From an uncultured Roseovarius sp. (lineage in GTDB: Bacteria > Pseudomonadota > Alphaproteobacteria > Rhodobacterales > Rhodobacteraceae), in assembly GCF_947259555.1 (NCBI RefSeq), contig NZ_CAMYMD010000019.1:1-64000 (forward strand): a stretch of 64,000 nucleotides of DNA. Reading direction: 5' to 3'. The notes below the pieces were generated by a model that did not search any database, had not been told where the DNA came from, and saw only the letters and a program-made list of their open reading frames with translations. A program made the translations under genes and the position numbers. Positions within the stretch are counted from its first letter, which is position 1. Each line of letters begins with the position of its first letter. Shown piece by piece: positions 49,105-58,939 of the stretch.

Positions 49105-50540
49105 TACGCGCTTCCTTTTCCTGTCAGCCGGCCCGCGCGGCGCAGCGCATCGACCACAAGGCTGACCTTGCTCCCTTTGGAGCCCTTTACCAACACCACG
49201 TCGCCCGCGTCTATCAGACGGTGCGCCTTGGGGGCCAATTGCTCTGCGGTTTCGGCCCATCGCCCGCGGCGCGCGTCGGGAAGTGCCTCCCAAAGGGCAC
49301 GCATCCGAGGGCCAACACAATGGATTTCGTCCAGCCGCGCCACGAAGGGAAGGTCGGCCAGCCCCGAGTGGAGCGTGATCTCGCCTGCGCCCAGCTCCAG
49401 CATGTCGCCAAGAATCGCGATCCTGCGCCCACGCGACACGCGACCGACGCCATCGCGCGGCAGGCTTGCGGCCAGCACCTCGAGCGCGGCGGCCATTGAG
49501 CTTGGGTTGGCGTTGAACGCGTCGTCGATCAGATCAATGCTCATCCCGTCGCCCGCGAGATCGAGCACCAGCTCTTCGCGCGTGCCCCGGCCCATTGGCG
49601 GGGCCCACTCGGCCAGGTCCGCGATCGCCACGGCCCGGTCACAGCCGAGCACCTGCACCACCGCCAGCACCGCCAGAGCGTTGAGCGCGAAATGCCGGCC
49701 TGGCACGCCGACCTTGTAGATCAGCGGCGTCCGCCAGGCCCGCGCCCTGGCGACCGTCGAGCGGTCATGAAGTTCGACATTCAGCAACCGATGATGGGCA
49801 CTGCGAGAGGTGCCAAAGCTGATGACGCGCTCTGCTGCCTGTTCTGCCGCCGCGCGCAGGATCGGGGCGGTGTCGACATCGGCATTGATGACGGCCACGC
49901 CGCCCGGCTCCAGCCCCTCGAAAATACTGGCTTTTTCCCGGGCAATGCCGTCGACGTTCTCGAATGCCTCAAGATGTGCGGCAGCGACCGTGGTGATCAG
50001 CGCCACATGCGGGCGGGCCATGCGCGCGAGCGGCGCAATCTCGCCGGGATGGTTCATGCCGATCTCGATGACCGCAAATTCGGTGTCCCGCGGCATCCGC
50101 GCCAGTGTCAGCGGCACGCCCCAATGGTTATTGTAACTCGCCTCGGCCGCATGTGCGCGGCCCTGACGACCGAGCACGTCGCGCAGCATCTCCTTGGTGG
50201 AGGTCTTGCCAACCGAGCCGGTGACGGCCACCACGCGCGCCGCGCTTCGCGCCCGGCCGGCCCGGCCCAATGCCTCCAGACCGGCTTGTACGTCATCGAC
50301 GATCAGCAGCGGGGCATCGGCGGCCACATCGTCGGGCAGATGGCTCACTAGTGCCGCCGCGGCCCCCTTGGCCAGCGCCTGTTGCACGAACTCATGTCCG
50401 TCACGGGCCGCGCTCAGCGCCACAAAGAGATCGCCCGGTTGCAAGGTCCGAGTGTCGATTGACACGCCCGAGGCGCACCAGTCACCGGTGGCGCGACCGC
50501 CCGTGGCCTGCGCGGCGTCTTCAGCGCACCACAGCGTCAT
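49104..50540 (-). CDS. murF: UDP-MurNAc-tripeptide D-alanyl-D-alanine ligase
   Basis: 478 residues. Mur ligase with P-loop [14 protein letters not shown], the [10 protein letters not shown] block and the C-terminal [10 protein letters not shown]-like [12 protein letters not shown] and [11 protein letters not shown]. It adds D-Ala-D-Ala to the cell wall precursor. Overlaps murE by four bases and mraY by one. Confidence 0.95.
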   Translation of the reverse strand: MTLWCAEDAAQATGGRATGDWCASGVSIDTRTLQPGDLFVALSAARDGHEFVQQALAKGAAAALVSHLPDDVAADAPLLIVDDVQAGLEALGRAGRARSAARVVAVTGSVGKTSTKEMLRDVLGRQGRAHAAEASYNNHWGVPLTLARMPRDTEFAVIEIGMNHPGEIAPLARMARPHVALITTVAAAHLEAFENVDGIAREKASIFEGLEPGGVAVINADVDTAPILRAAAEQAAERVISFGTSRSAHHRLLNVELHDRSTVARARAWRTPLIYKVGVPGRHFALNALAVLAVVQVLGCDRAVAIADLAEWAPPMGRGTREELVLDLAGDGMSIDLIDDAFNANPSSMAAALEVLAASLPRDGVGRVSRGRRIAILGDMLELGAGEITLHSGLADLPFVARLDEIHCVGPRMRALWEALPDARRGRWAETAEQLAPKAHRLIDAGDVVLVKGSKGSKVSLVVDALRRAGRLTGKGSA

Positions 50541-52018
50541 CCCATGCCCCCGTCGAGCACAGTGACCGCAAGACTGGACTGTTCGGCATCATCGAATGGC
50601 AGCACGTCATCCCCGACAATCTGCCCGGTCTCGTGCCCCTTGCCGCACACCAGAAGCGCATCGCCCGTGCCCAGCATGTCAACGCCGCGCAAAATGGCCT
50701 CGGCCCGGTCGCCCACCTCGATCGCACCCGGACAGCCCTCGAGCACGGCGGCGCGGATCGCGGCGGGATCCTCCGAGCGTGGGTTGTCATCGGTCACGAT
50801 CACAAGATCGGCGTGGTCCGCGGCGGCCTGCCCCATCAAGGGACGCTTGGCCCGGTCCCGATCACCGCCAGCGCCCACGATTGCAATGAGGCGCCCCATG
50901 ACATGCGGTCGCAGCGCCTTTATCGCAGTGGCGACCGCGTCGGGGGTATGGGCGTAATCCACGAAAACCGCCGCGCCGTTGTCGCGGGTGGCGGCGTGTT
51001 GCATCCGCCCGCGCACCGTGACCATGGCCGGCAGGGTCTCGAACACACGCTCTGCATCCGCGCCCGCCCCGATTGCCAGGCCACAGGCCAGCAGCACGTT
51101 TTCGCCCTGAAACCCGCCGATCAGGTTCAGCCGCATCTGATGCACGCGGTCCTCCCATTCGAAGCGCAGGACCTGACCGGTGGTGTCGAACCTCTGCGCC
51201 GACAGATGCAGGTCTGCCCCCGGCTCACGCCCGACGGTGATCAGGTCCTGCCCGCGTGCGGTGGCCAGCGCGGCCATGTCGGCACCGCGCCGATCGTCGA
51301 TGTTGACGACCGCGACACCGTCGTCGGGCAGGACGCGGCCAAAGAGCCCTGCCTTGGCCGCGAAGTAGTCGTCAAAGCTGGCGTGGTAATCCAGATGATC
51401 CTGAGTGAAATTGGTAAAGCCCGCCGCCACCAGCCGCACCCCGTCGAGACGCCGCTGCGCAAGACCGTGCGACGACGCCTCCATCGCGGCATGGGTGATG
51501 CCGGCAAGCTCGCATTTGGCCAGCATCCGGTGCAGGGTGATCGGCTCTGGCGTGGTATGCGCCAGGGGCGCGCTATAGGCGCCTTCGACGCCGGTTGTGC
51601 CCAGGTTCACCGCGTCAAAGCCCAACCGGTCCCAGATCTGACGGGTGAATGTGGCGACCGAGGTCTTGCCATTGGTGCCGGTCACGGCGACCATCGTCTC
51701 GGGCTGTGCACCGAACCAAAGCGCCGACGCGTAGGCGAGGGTCTGACGCGGGTCTTCCGCGATGACCAGTGCGGCGGTGCTGGCCGCAAGCGCATCCTGC
51801 GCGATGCGCGCACCCGGCGCGTCGGTCAGGATCGCGCCTGCACCTTGCTGGAGAGCATATTCTATGAATGTCGCGCCATGCATCCTGGTGCCCGGCAAGG
51901 CGGCAAACAGGTAGTCTGCCCTCACCTCGCGGCTGTCCACCGCAAGGCCGGTGATCCGCGCCTGTCGCCCGGCCTGCGCCGTCAGGCCCAACTCCGCCAA
52001 TGTCTTGATCTGCCCCAC
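50537..52018 (-). CDS. murE: UDP-MurNAc-L-Ala-D-Glu:meso-diaminopimelate ligase
   Basis: 493 residues. ATP loop VTGTNGKTSVATFTRQIW; the substrate-selecting DNPRSEDP motif with its Arg indicates meso-diaminopimelate, as expected for a Gram-negative. EASSHGLAQRRLDGV and FVDYAHTPDAVATAIKALR are conserved. Follows ftsI after 19 bases. Confidence 0.96.
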   Translation of the reverse strand: MGQIKTLAELGLTAQAGRQARITGLAVDSREVRADYLFAALPGTRMHGATFIEYALQQGAGAILTDAPGARIAQDALAASTAALVIAEDPRQTLAYASALWFGAQPETMVAVTGTNGKTSVATFTRQIWDRLGFDAVNLGTTGVEGAYSAPLAHTTPEPITLHRMLAKCELAGITHAAMEASSHGLAQRRLDGVRLVAAGFTNFTQDHLDYHASFDDYFAAKAGLFGRVLPDDGVAVVNIDDRRGADMAALATARGQDLITVGREPGADLHLSAQRFDTTGQVLRFEWEDRVHQMRLNLIGGFQGENVLLACGLAIGAGADAERVFETLPAMVTVRGRMQHAATRDNGAAVFVDYAHTPDAVATAIKALRPHVMGRLIAIVGAGGDRDRAKRPLMGQAAADHADLVIVTDDNPRSEDPAAIRAAVLEGCPGAIEVGDRAEAILRGVDMLGTGDALLVCGKGHETGQIVGDDVLPFDDAEQSSLAVTVLDGGMG

Positions 52019-52037
52019 CGCACTGCCCCGTTCCGGC

Positions 52038-53822
52038 TCAATTAGATGTCTGCCTTATAGCAGCCAGATTGCCGGGTTCAATCTCGGGCCGCAGGCCAAG
52101 CAGCGGTCCGACGCGACGGATGATCTCGGCCGCCACCGGCACGGCCGTCCAGCCAGCGGTGCGGCGCGGCTCGCTGCCGGAGGTCTCGACCGGCTCATCC
52201 AGCGTCACGACCAGCACGTATTTCGGATCATGCGCGGGGAACATGCTGGCGAAGGTCGCGATCACCTTGTCCTTGTGATAGCCGCCACCGCGTTCCTTGG
52301 GCTTGTCTGCGGTCCCGGTCTTGCCACCGACCGCGTAGCCGGGCACCTCGCCAAGGCTCGCCGTGCCCTCGCTCACCACTTGGCGCAACATGCGCCGCAT
52401 CGCACCTGCGGTCGCCTCGGACATCACCCTCGGGCCGGGCGCGCGCGCCTCGCCATGCAACAATGTGGGCGTCACCCGGCGTCCGCCATTGGCGATCGTG
52501 GCATACCCCGCCGCCAGATGCAGCGGGCTGACCGACAGGCCGTGACCATAAGAGATCGTCATGGTCGACAATTCGGACCAGTTCCTGGGCAGAAGCGGCG
52601 TGCTGCCCGACGCCTCGGTGATCTCGAGCGGCACCGCCGTGGTAAAGCCCAGTTGCTCCAGAAACTCTCTTTGCCGTTTCCCCCCGATCTGCATCGCAAT
52701 CCGCGCAGTGCCGACATTGGAGGATTTGATGATCACTTTGCTGACGCTCAACTCGGGGCCGTAATTGTGAAAATCCCGGATCCGGAACTTGCCCCATTGC
52801 ATCGGGCTCTTGGTGTTGATCATGGTCTCGGGGTTCACCAGGCCCAATTCGACGGCTTGCGCCACGGCGAAAATCTTGAACGTGCTTCCCAGCTCGTACA
52901 CCCCCTGCACCGCGCGGTTGAAGATCGGGCTGTCGCTCGGGCTACCTTGGGTGGGCGGCGCGGGCCGGTCATTGGGGTCAAAATCGGGCAGTGACGCGAC
53001 CGCCACCACCTCTCCGGTCTCGACCTCCATCAGGATACCGGCGGCGCCCTTGGCATTCATGATCTTCATGCCGCCATGCAGAACCCGCTCCAGCGCCGCC
53101 TGCACGCTCAGGTCGAGAGACAGCGTGAGCGGCTCGTGCGCGCGCGCCGGGTCGCGCAACCGGTCATCAAGGTATCGCTCGATCCCGGCCACGCCGACAA
53201 CCTCAGCGGCATGCACCCCCTCGCGGCCAAAGCTCGCACCGCCCAGCACATGCGAGGCCAGGCGACCGTTGGGATAGAGCCGCATCTCGCGCGGGCCAAA
53301 CAGCAGGCCCGGCTCGCCGATATCGTGCACCGCCTGCTTTTGTTCCGGGCTCAGCTTCTTTTTTATCCACAAGAACTTGCGCTTGCCCGTGAAATCCTTG
53401 ACCAGGCGCTCACGCTCCAGATCGGGAAAGATCTCGACCAGCTTGTCGGCGGCGTCGATCGGGTCGATCATCTGTGGAGGTTGGGCATAGAGGCTATGGG
53501 TGTCGAAATTGGTGGCCAGAATGCGCCCCTCGCGATCGACGATATCGGCACGTTGCGCAAAGATCTTTGCGCCGGCAACGCTCGTCACCGGCTCTGCCGG
53601 CTCGGAGCTGGCCAGAACGGCCATGCGGCCGCCCACCACGGTGAACGCCGCGAAAAACACCGCGGCCAGGACCAGCAGGCGCCCTTCGGCCCGTCTGCGC
53701 GCGCGGTCGCGCATTTCCTCGTGCCGCAGGCGGATGTTCTCGCGCTCGATGGCGTCGGGATTCTCGCCCCGGCTGCGGGCCTCCAGAATACGGGCGAGCG
53801 GACGCAGCGGCGTGCGGATCAT
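52038..53822 (-). CDS. ftsI: division-specific transpeptidase (PBP3)
   Basis: 594 residues. One N-terminal membrane helix (LLVLAAVFFAAFTVVGGRM), a PBP dimerisation domain and a transpeptidase domain with STFK (in ELGSTFKIFAVAQ), SSN (IKSSNVGTA) and KTGT (GGKTGTADKP). It crosslinks septal peptidoglycan. Overlaps ftsL by four bases. Confidence 0.96.
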   Translation of the reverse strand: MIRTPLRPLARILEARSRGENPDAIERENIRLRHEEMRDRARRRAEGRLLVLAAVFFAAFTVVGGRMAVLASSEPAEPVTSVAGAKIFAQRADIVDREGRILATNFDTHSLYAQPPQMIDPIDAADKLVEIFPDLERERLVKDFTGKRKFLWIKKKLSPEQKQAVHDIGEPGLLFGPREMRLYPNGRLASHVLGGASFGREGVHAAEVVGVAGIERYLDDRLRDPARAHEPLTLSLDLSVQAALERVLHGGMKIMNAKGAAGILMEVETGEVVAVASLPDFDPNDRPAPPTQGSPSDSPIFNRAVQGVYELGSTFKIFAVAQAVELGLVNPETMINTKSPMQWGKFRIRDFHNYGPELSVSKVIIKSSNVGTARIAMQIGGKRQREFLEQLGFTTAVPLEITEASGSTPLLPRNWSELSTMTISYGHGLSVSPLHLAAGYATIANGGRRVTPTLLHGEARAPGPRVMSEATAGAMRRMLRQVVSEGTASLGEVPGYAVGGKTGTADKPKERGGGYHKDKVIATFASMFPAHDPKYVLVVTLDEPVETSGSEPRRTAGWTAVPVAAEIIRRVGPLLGLRPEIEPGNLAAIRQTSN

Positions 53823-54166
53823 GGCTGTTGCTCCGAGTTCGAGACATCGACGGGGTTGGTGATCGGCAATTCGGGCGGGGCCGGGAAAGACACCTGATCG
53901 ACCCGGCCGAACTGATAGGGCTGAAGCGGCATGAGGCCGAGCTTTTCATAGTTCAACTCGACCAGATCCATCAGACGGTCGGGGCGATTGAGATAGGCCC
54001 ATTCGGCGTTGAGCACCCGCAGCCGGGCGCGCGCATCGCCGATGTCACGTTGCAATTTCTGCGCCTCGGCCTGCGCCTCTTGCGTGAGATAATTCTCGCG
54101 GTAGGCCCAGAAGGCGAGGCCGATCACGGCCAAAGCGGTGAGAACGTAAAGCAGGCTGCGCATCAT
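53819..54166 (-). CDS. ftsL: cell division protein FtsL
   Basis: 115 residues: short cytoplasmic start, one membrane helix ([18 protein letters not shown]), then a coiled coil ([21 protein letters not shown]) and the conserved [15 protein letters not shown] segment. The low sequence conservation of FtsL is offset by its position between rsmH and ftsI. It joins FtsB and FtsQ to activate FtsWI. Confidence 0.9.
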   Translation of the reverse strand: MMRSLLYVLTALAVIGLAFWAYRENYLTQEAQAEAQKLQRDIGDARARLRVLNAEWAYLNRPDRLMDLVELNYEKLGLMPLQPYQFGRVDQVSFPAPPELPITNPVDVSNSEQQP

Positions 54167-55155
54167 CTGCCCCCCTTGAGCATCGGCATGCCGATGGCGC
54201 TGCGGTCAACGTGGCCCGACGGGGCCCCGGTGCGGGTTGCGACGCGCAGCTTGGCGCTGCGCGCGCGCGGGTTTTCATCCAGTTCCTGCGCGTCCGCGAC
54301 GATGGCCTTGCGCGACTTGAGGGTGAATTGCGGGTCGGGCTGTTCGATCTTGGGGGCGTGGCGGCTGCCGCCGCCGGTGGCGCCTGCGCGGATCTGCAAG
54401 AAGCGTTTGACCATCCGGTCCTCGATGGAGTGGAAGGTCACGACAGCCAGCTGCCCGCCGGGTTTGAGGGCGCGTTCTGCCGCCTCCAGCCCCTCGATGA
54501 GCGCGCCGTATTCGTCGTTCACCGCGATGCGGATCGCCTGAAAGGTGCGGGTCGCGGGGTGGGTCTGGCCGGGCTTGGGGCGCGGCAGGCAGCGCTCGAC
54601 GATCCCGGCCAGTTGCAGCGTGGTGTCGATGGGGGCGGCCTCGCGGGATCGCACGATGGATTTGGCGATGCGGCGGCTGGCGCGCTCCTCGCCGTAGAGA
54701 AAGATGATATTGGCAAGCTCGGCCTCGGGGGTCTCGTTGACCAGATCGGCGGCGGTGGGGCCGGACTGGCTCATCCGCATGTCGAGCGGGCCGTCGTTTC
54801 GGAAGGAAAAGCCGCGCGCGGCCTCATCGAGCTGCATCGAGGAGACGCCGAGATCGAGCACGACGCCGTCGAGATCGGTGGCGTAGTCGTCCATCTGCGC
54901 GAAATTGCCCTGCACGAGGCGCAGCCGGTCGCCGTATTCCGCGCCCCAGTCACGCGCGAGATCGAGCGCCAGCGGGTCACGGTCAACGCCGATGACCTGG
55001 GCCGCCCCGGCGTCCAGCAGCCCGCGCGCATAGCCGCCCGCGCCGAGCGTGCCATCAAGCCAGGTGCCGGTGACGGGGGCCACGGCCGCCAGAAGCGGGC
55101 GCAGCAGGACCGGGATATGCGGGGCGTCGGGGGATGTGGCGGCGGCAGCGGCCAT
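54163..55155 (-). CDS. rsmH: 16S rRNA m4C1402 methyltransferase
   Basis: 330 residues. SAM-binding domain with [20 protein letters not shown] and [32 protein letters not shown] and [15 protein letters not shown] are family signatures. It methylates N4 of C1402 in the ribosomal P site. Overlaps ftsL by four bases and follows mraZ after three. Confidence 0.96.
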   Translation of the reverse strand: MAAAAATSPDAPHIPVLLRPLLAAVAPVTGTWLDGTLGAGGYARGLLDAGAAQVIGVDRDPLALDLARDWGAEYGDRLRLVQGNFAQMDDYATDLDGVVLDLGVSSMQLDEAARGFSFRNDGPLDMRMSQSGPTAADLVNETPEAELANIIFLYGEERASRRIAKSIVRSREAAPIDTTLQLAGIVERCLPRPKPGQTHPATRTFQAIRIAVNDEYGALIEGLEAAERALKPGGQLAVVTFHSIEDRMVKRFLQIRAGATGGGSRHAPKIEQPDPQFTLKSRKAIVADAQELDENPRARSAKLRVATRTGAPSGHVDRSAIGMPMLKGGR

Positions 55156-55158
55156 GGC

Positions 55159-55662
55159 TTACGCCCCGTCCGGGTTGTCGAGCAGGATGAGCGGGTCGAA
55201 ATCCTCGGGGAAGTCGTCGAGCCATTCCTCGGTCTTGGCCAGCTCCTCGGCCTCGTAGGTCTCGGGCTTCCAGATCTGGAAGGTGTCGCCGGCAGCGATG
55301 AAGAACGCCTCGCCTTCGAGGTCGATCTTGCGGCGCAGCTTGGCGGGCAGCACCAGCCGCCCGGTCTCGTCCACCGAGGTGGGAAAGCTCTGGCCGTGAA
55401 AGAGGCGCTGGAGATGCTTGCGCGCCTGCGAGCCGCGCGGAAGGGCGGCGATCTTGTCGTCCACCTCCTGCATCGCCTCGACGGTGTAGCATTCGAGGAA
55501 ATTGCGGCGGTGGTCGCCATAGACGATGATGAGTTCGGGGCTGAGGCCGTCGGTCCAGTTCGGGTCGGAGGCCTCGATCACACGGCGATAGAGAGCCGGG
55601 ATAGACACCCTGCCCTTTCCATCCACCTTGTGGAGACTCTCGCCTCTGAATATCCGGCCCAC
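55159..55662 (-). CDS. mraZ: transcriptional regulator MraZ
   Basis: 167 residues starting at GTG 55,662. Two SpoVT-AbrB-like halves: the first with GESLHKVDGKGRVSIPALYR, the second with SFPTSVDETGRLVLPAKLRR, both containing the DxxGR loop. MraZ binds repeated TGGGA-type boxes ahead of its own operon and controls dcw expression. It is first in the cluster after a long leader. Confidence 0.95.
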   Translation of the reverse strand: MGRIFRGESLHKVDGKGRVSIPALYRRVIEASDPNWTDGLSPELIIVYGDHRRNFLECYTVEAMQEVDDKIAALPRGSQARKHLQRLFHGQSFPTSVDETGRLVLPAKLRRKIDLEGEAFFIAAGDTFQIWKPETYEAEELAKTEEWLDDFPEDFDPLILLDNPDGA

Positions 55663-55719
55663 TGTCCCGTTGGTCCCTTGTTACGCCCCCGGCTGAAAAC
55701 CTGCCCCCTCAGACACGAA

Positions 55720-56068
55720 ACGGCGGGTTGATCTGCTGCCACTGATCAACCCGCCGCCCTCGTCCCGCTTGAGCGGGGTGTCCGACTGCGCGCGCCACCT
55801 GGGGGGATGTCTGCTCGCTCGCGCGCCGGATCTCTTTGTTCGATGAAAGCGGGTGCCTGTATGAAACCTGACTTGGGAGTTTTTGGGGTCTTGCTGCCCC
55901 TCTGTGTTCCCGTCCTCATCGTGGTTTATTGATACTATGGGAAGTCGTCCCATGGCAATGCTTTTTTGCCCTTGTGGATACATCATGTTGCTTTTGAGGC
56001 CCTTTCAAAACAACATAATGTGGTCTGATTCGGGAAATTTTTGGCCTATATTGTTATCTGTGAAAGAT
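55720..56068 (-). ncRNA. extended dcw leader RNA, UpsM-like
   Basis: Between the promoter-like site near 56,076-56,105 and mraZ lie about 400 bases with no gene. A perfect 12-base stem (55,722-55,755) and a second small hairpin (about 55,764-55,780) lie on its 3' side. In Rhodobacter sphaeroides the dcw cluster is preceded by an unusually long leader that yields the small RNA UpsM by early termination; position, orientation and the strong hairpin fit that arrangement. Identity is by analogy; the exact ends are not visible. Confidence 0.45.
55722..55755 (-). terminator. strong hairpin in the mraZ leader (candidate UpsM terminator)
   Basis: GGCGGGTTGATC (55,722-55,733) and GATCAACCCGCC (55,744-55,755) form a perfect 12-base stem with a 10-base loop. 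In the direction of mraZ it is followed by GTTTCGTGT, a weak U-rich tail, as for a partial terminator between leader and mraZ. Confidence 0.6.
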
Positions 56069-56086
56069 GTATCACAATATATGGCC
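56043..56086. promoter_or_regulatory. inverted repeat over the presumed mraZ start region
   Basis: GGCCTATATTGT (56,043-56,054) is matched by ACAATATATGGCC (56,074-56,086), an inverted repeat with one extra base and a 19-base centre. It spans the proposed -10 box and start point of the dcw leader, so it may be an operator or an RNA 5' hairpin. Confidence 0.4.
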
Positions 56087-56122
56087 TAAAAATCATGCTC
56101 CTCAAATTTCCCACGATTTCCA
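56076..56122 (-). promoter_or_regulatory. candidate dcw promoter with TGGGAAA-type repeats
   Basis: On the minus strand TTGAGG (56,105-56,100), an 18-base spacer and TATATT (56,081-56,076) resemble a sigma70 promoter. Just upstream, TGGAAAT (56,122-56,116) and TGGGAAA (56,113-56,107) are spaced nine bases apart and recall MraZ boxes, which in other bacteria have a ten-base period. The fit is suggestive only. Confidence 0.4.
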
Positions 56123-56342
56123 AAATTTTTTGCAATCACGCTTGGTTTGACGAGCAATACCGCCCTTTCCGGGCCAAATCAACAGGCCTTGCAAGGGCGG
56201 ACCATGTGGCTGACTCGGCGAATCCACCTTGAATCGCAGGGAAATGATTCGACATGAGCGCGCCATCTGTGCCGCCCAGCGCAATCCGGCCCATGATTTC
56301 CCGTAGATCCCGCAATCTCCCGTCCGATCCCGGAGAAACGAC

Positions 56343-56372
56343 GAAACCCCGCCCTTTCGGGACGGGGTTTCG
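56343..56372 (-). terminator. terminator hairpin after the PepSY gene
   Basis: Arms GAAACCCCG and CGGGGTTTC close a CCC-TTTC-GGGA-type inner stem and loop, giving a nearly perfect hairpin 39 bases after the stop of the leftward PepSY gene. There is no long T tract after it, so strength is uncertain. Confidence 0.6.
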
Positions 56373-56410
56373 CATGATCGAGGATTGGCCGCCCCGCACC
56401 GGAGCGAGGA

Positions 56411-57820
56411 TCAGCTGACCAGACGGCGCAGCGCGGGCAGGCGTTGCAGCACCAGCACATCGAGCGCCAGCACGGTGATCAGCGTCAGCCCGGCCAAAGG
56501 AAAGGCCAGCGAGACCGCCAGCCCGACCAGCACCGCGCCCTGCCACATCGGCATGTCACGCGGCAAGGGTGGCGCGGCGAGACGTCCGCCTGCCCCGACC
56601 GGGCGGCGCTTCCACCACATCACCACGGAACTGACGCAGAGGAACAGCACCGAGAGGCAAAAGACGGTGTTGGCCAGCACACTCCACAGCCCGAGCGTGC
56701 CCATGTGCAGCGCGATGCCCACCGCCATCGCCTTGCCCGCCAGCGAATAATCGCCGTAGCGCACATCGGCGAGGATATTGCCGGTATACTGGTCCACATG
56801 CACGGTGCGGTCGCTGGTGGGGTCGGTGTCGTCGGTGTTCATCGAGTCGCGGTTGATGGTCCAGACGCCCGCCTCACCGTTCGGCAGGTTGAGCTGGTAG
56901 CGAGCGTCGAACCCGATCTCGCGCGCAAGCCCGTCGAGCGTGTCGATATCCACCGCCCTGCCGCCCTCGGCATCGACGCCCGCATGGCCCGCATGGCTGC
57001 CCGAGGCGGGCATCGGCGTGAGTTCCAGCGCCCAAGGCACCTCTTTGCGGTCGTGGTTCATGCTGGCATGGATATCGTCCGAGAGCGGCACGTTGTCCCA
57101 TTTCTCGGCCGGGAACTGGCTCCAGGCCTGGACCATCTTTTCGCCCCAGATGCCCGCCCAGGCGAGGCCGGAGACGAGGAAGAACGCCAGCACGATGGAA
57201 ATCCAGAAGCCCAGAACGCCATGCAGGGAGCGCCAGAGCGCGCGGCCCCGGCCAAAGGTGGGAATGAGTGCCGCCCGCCACCCGGCCTCGCGCGGCCACC
57301 ACATGTAAAGGCCGGTGGCAATGAGCACCATGCCGAGCGAGGCCGCGATTTCCAGCATCCGGTCACCGGTCACGCCGAGCATCAGATCGCTGTGGATGCT
57401 GTCGGCGAAATCATACCAGCCGGAGCGGCGCGGGAAGATCTCCAGCACCTGCGCCGTATAGGGATCGACGACGACCATATTGGCCTCGCCGTCCAGATCG
57501 ACGCGGAAGATCGCCGCCAGATCTCTGCTGCGCGGGGCCACGTATTGCTTGAGGGTGCCGCCGGGGATGGCGGCGGTGGCCGCCTGGGCCTGCTCGGAGA
57601 CGGCGAGCGCCGCCTCTTGCGGGATCACCGGCGTGCGCTCGCCGTCGCGCCCGTCGACCCAGGATATCCAGAGCATCAGCATGCCGGTGACGGCAAGGAT
57701 GCAGAAGAACGGGATCACGAAGAGGCCAGCGTAGAAATGCCAGCGCCAGGCGGCGAAATAAAACTTGTTCACCCCATCTCGCGTTTGCGCGGGGGCGAGG
57801 GTCGGATCGATAGAGGTCAT
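56411..57820 (-). CDS. PepSY-associated membrane protein (PiuB-like)
   Basis: 469 residues from ATG 57,820, preceded by GGAG at six bases; an in-frame ATG at 57,832 is less well placed. Four membrane helices typical of the PepSY_TM family (FYAGLFVIPFFCILAVTGMLML, then LGMVLIATGLYMWW, FWISIVLAFFLVSGLAW and VLANTVFCLSVLFLCVSSV) with two large periplasmic PepSY-type loops; the His-rich segment SGSHAGHAG lies in the second loop. Members accompany siderophore and iron or copper uptake and may be ferric reductase-like. The next gene upstream is a DUF2946-like protein, as in metal-related clusters. Confidence 0.85.
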   Translation of the reverse strand: MTSIDPTLAPAQTRDGVNKFYFAAWRWHFYAGLFVIPFFCILAVTGMLMLWISWVDGRDGERTPVIPQEAALAVSEQAQAATAAIPGGTLKQYVAPRSRDLAAIFRVDLDGEANMVVVDPYTAQVLEIFPRRSGWYDFADSIHSDLMLGVTGDRMLEIAASLGMVLIATGLYMWWPREAGWRAALIPTFGRGRALWRSLHGVLGFWISIVLAFFLVSGLAWAGIWGEKMVQAWSQFPAEKWDNVPLSDDIHASMNHDRKEVPWALELTPMPASGSHAGHAGVDAEGGRAVDIDTLDGLAREIGFDARYQLNLPNGEAGVWTINRDSMNTDDTDPTSDRTVHVDQYTGNILADVRYGDYSLAGKAMAVGIALHMGTLGLWSVLANTVFCLSVLFLCVSSVVMWWKRRPVGAGGRLAAPPLPRDMPMWQGAVLVGLAVSLAFPLAGLTLITVLALDVLVLQRLPALRRLVS

Positions 57821-57885
57821 GGAGGACTCCATAAGAAATGCCCCCTCACGGGGGCGACAGTCAAAAACTCGAACTTTTGAAAATA

Positions 57886-58263
57886 TCAGGCGCGCGGTGG
57901 GGCGCGGCTATGTTGCAGGGCATGGGCGATGACACGCGGCACATCGATGTGCGGCGCAGACCAAAGCGCCACACGACGGGGCAATTGCCATGTCGCCAGT
58001 ACGATAGCATGCGCGGGCATCAGCACGCCCGCGATCAGCCGACAGGCGTCGCAGCCCGTCATCCCCTGATGGTGCGGCGGCCCGTCCGGGGCGTGGCTGT
58101 CGCATATATCTGCGACGCTGCCACCGGCCGCGACAAAGGCGCGGAAATCTGGATTGGCCTCGCGGGTGGTGTCAACGCGATGTGCAAAGCCGACTGCGGC
58201 CAGTGCCACGCTGAGGGCAAAGACCAGAAGCAATCTTGAAAAGAGGCTCGAAACCACGGACAT
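57886..58263 (-). CDS. small secreted DUF2946-like protein
   Basis: 125 residues from ATG 58,263. An N-terminal hydrophobic segment (LLLVFALSVALAAVGFAHR) acts as signal or anchor. The middle has a Cys/His cluster: ICDSHAPDGPPHHQGMTGCDACRLIAG, shown here as CDSH, PPHH and GCDAC, as in DUF2946 proteins found beside copper or iron uptake genes. It lies 65 bases upstream of the PepSY gene on the same strand. Metal handling is inferred from this pattern and context. Confidence 0.6.
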   Translation of the reverse strand: MSVVSSLFSRLLLVFALSVALAAVGFAHRVDTTREANPDFRAFVAAGGSVADICDSHAPDGPPHHQGMTGCDACRLIAGVLMPAHAIVLATWQLPRRVALWSAPHIDVPRVIAHALQHSRAPPRA

Positions 58264-58286
58264 CACGGGTGACACTCTGCCACAGG

Positions 58287-58835
58287 TCAAACGCGCGCAC
58301 CAGCCTCCATCGCAGGGGTTTGGTCGACCGCGCCGACCATATCAAGACGCATGTCGACGGCGGGCAAACTGATCTCTGGCGTGAAGCCCAGAACCACCTC
58401 TGCCAAAGAGCGAAACCCCACCGCCTCGCAAAACGCGGCGGCATTGAGCGGGCACAGGCAATGCAGATGACGAACACCGCCGCGCTGTGTCGCCTGTATG
58501 ACTTCCATCATCAGCGCGCGTCCGATCCCCCGGCGCAGACAGTCAGGGGCGCAGGCCATGTGCCGCACATGCGCATGCCCTTGTGGACAGGTCCGGCCAA
58601 ACGGGCTGATATCGCTCCAGCCAGCAACCCCGACGACCTCGTCATCGTATTCGGCCAACACGTAGCGCCCGCCAAAGAGCAGCGCGGGTGAAATGTCGGT
58701 CAGGACCGGGAGGGCCTTGCGCCGCAGCGCCACGGAATAGACCTGCGACATTTGCTGCGCATAGGCGTCGCGCAGGAGGTCGTTGATTGCCGCATGATCG
58801 GCGGGAAAGACGGGGCGTATCAAAAAGTCGGACAT
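58287..58835 (-). CDS. GNAT-family N-acetyltransferase
   Basis: 182 residues from ATG 58,835. The acetyl-CoA-binding motif is ACAPDCLRRGIGRALMMEV, preceded by YVLAEYDDEVVGVAGWSD and followed by HLHCLCPLNAAAFCEAVGF. The N-terminal RPVFPADHAAINDLLRDAY is a common GNAT start. The acceptor cannot be told from sequence. Confidence 0.85.
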   Translation of the reverse strand: MSDFLIRPVFPADHAAINDLLRDAYAQQMSQVYSVALRRKALPVLTDISPALLFGGRYVLAEYDDEVVGVAGWSDISPFGRTCPQGHAHVRHMACAPDCLRRGIGRALMMEVIQATQRGGVRHLHCLCPLNAAAFCEAVGFRSLAEVVLGFTPEISLPAVDMRLDMVGAVDQTPAMEAGARV

Positions 58836-58879
58836 CGGAAACACTCTTTCGGTCGGACTGCCGGCCACCTGAGCGCCCA

Positions 58880-58913
58880 AAAGAAAAAGCCGCGCTCTGG
58901 TTGGCGCGGCTTT
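58880..58913 (-). terminator. Rho-independent terminator of rpmG
   Basis: In the rpmG direction AAAGCCGCGC, an eight-base loop and GCGCGGCTTT form a perfect ten-base stem followed by TTCTTTTGG. It begins 27 bases after the rpmG stop, a standard intrinsic terminator. Confidence 0.85.
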
Positions 58914-58939
58914 GGCTGTCTGGTCTGGGGGGGGCGATC

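Noticed and set aside
47833-49719. 628-codon plus-strand frame across mraY and murF
   Set aside because: Antisense to two well-supported genes. Only its first 55 codons, in the dispersed repeat, are mentioned as a finding.
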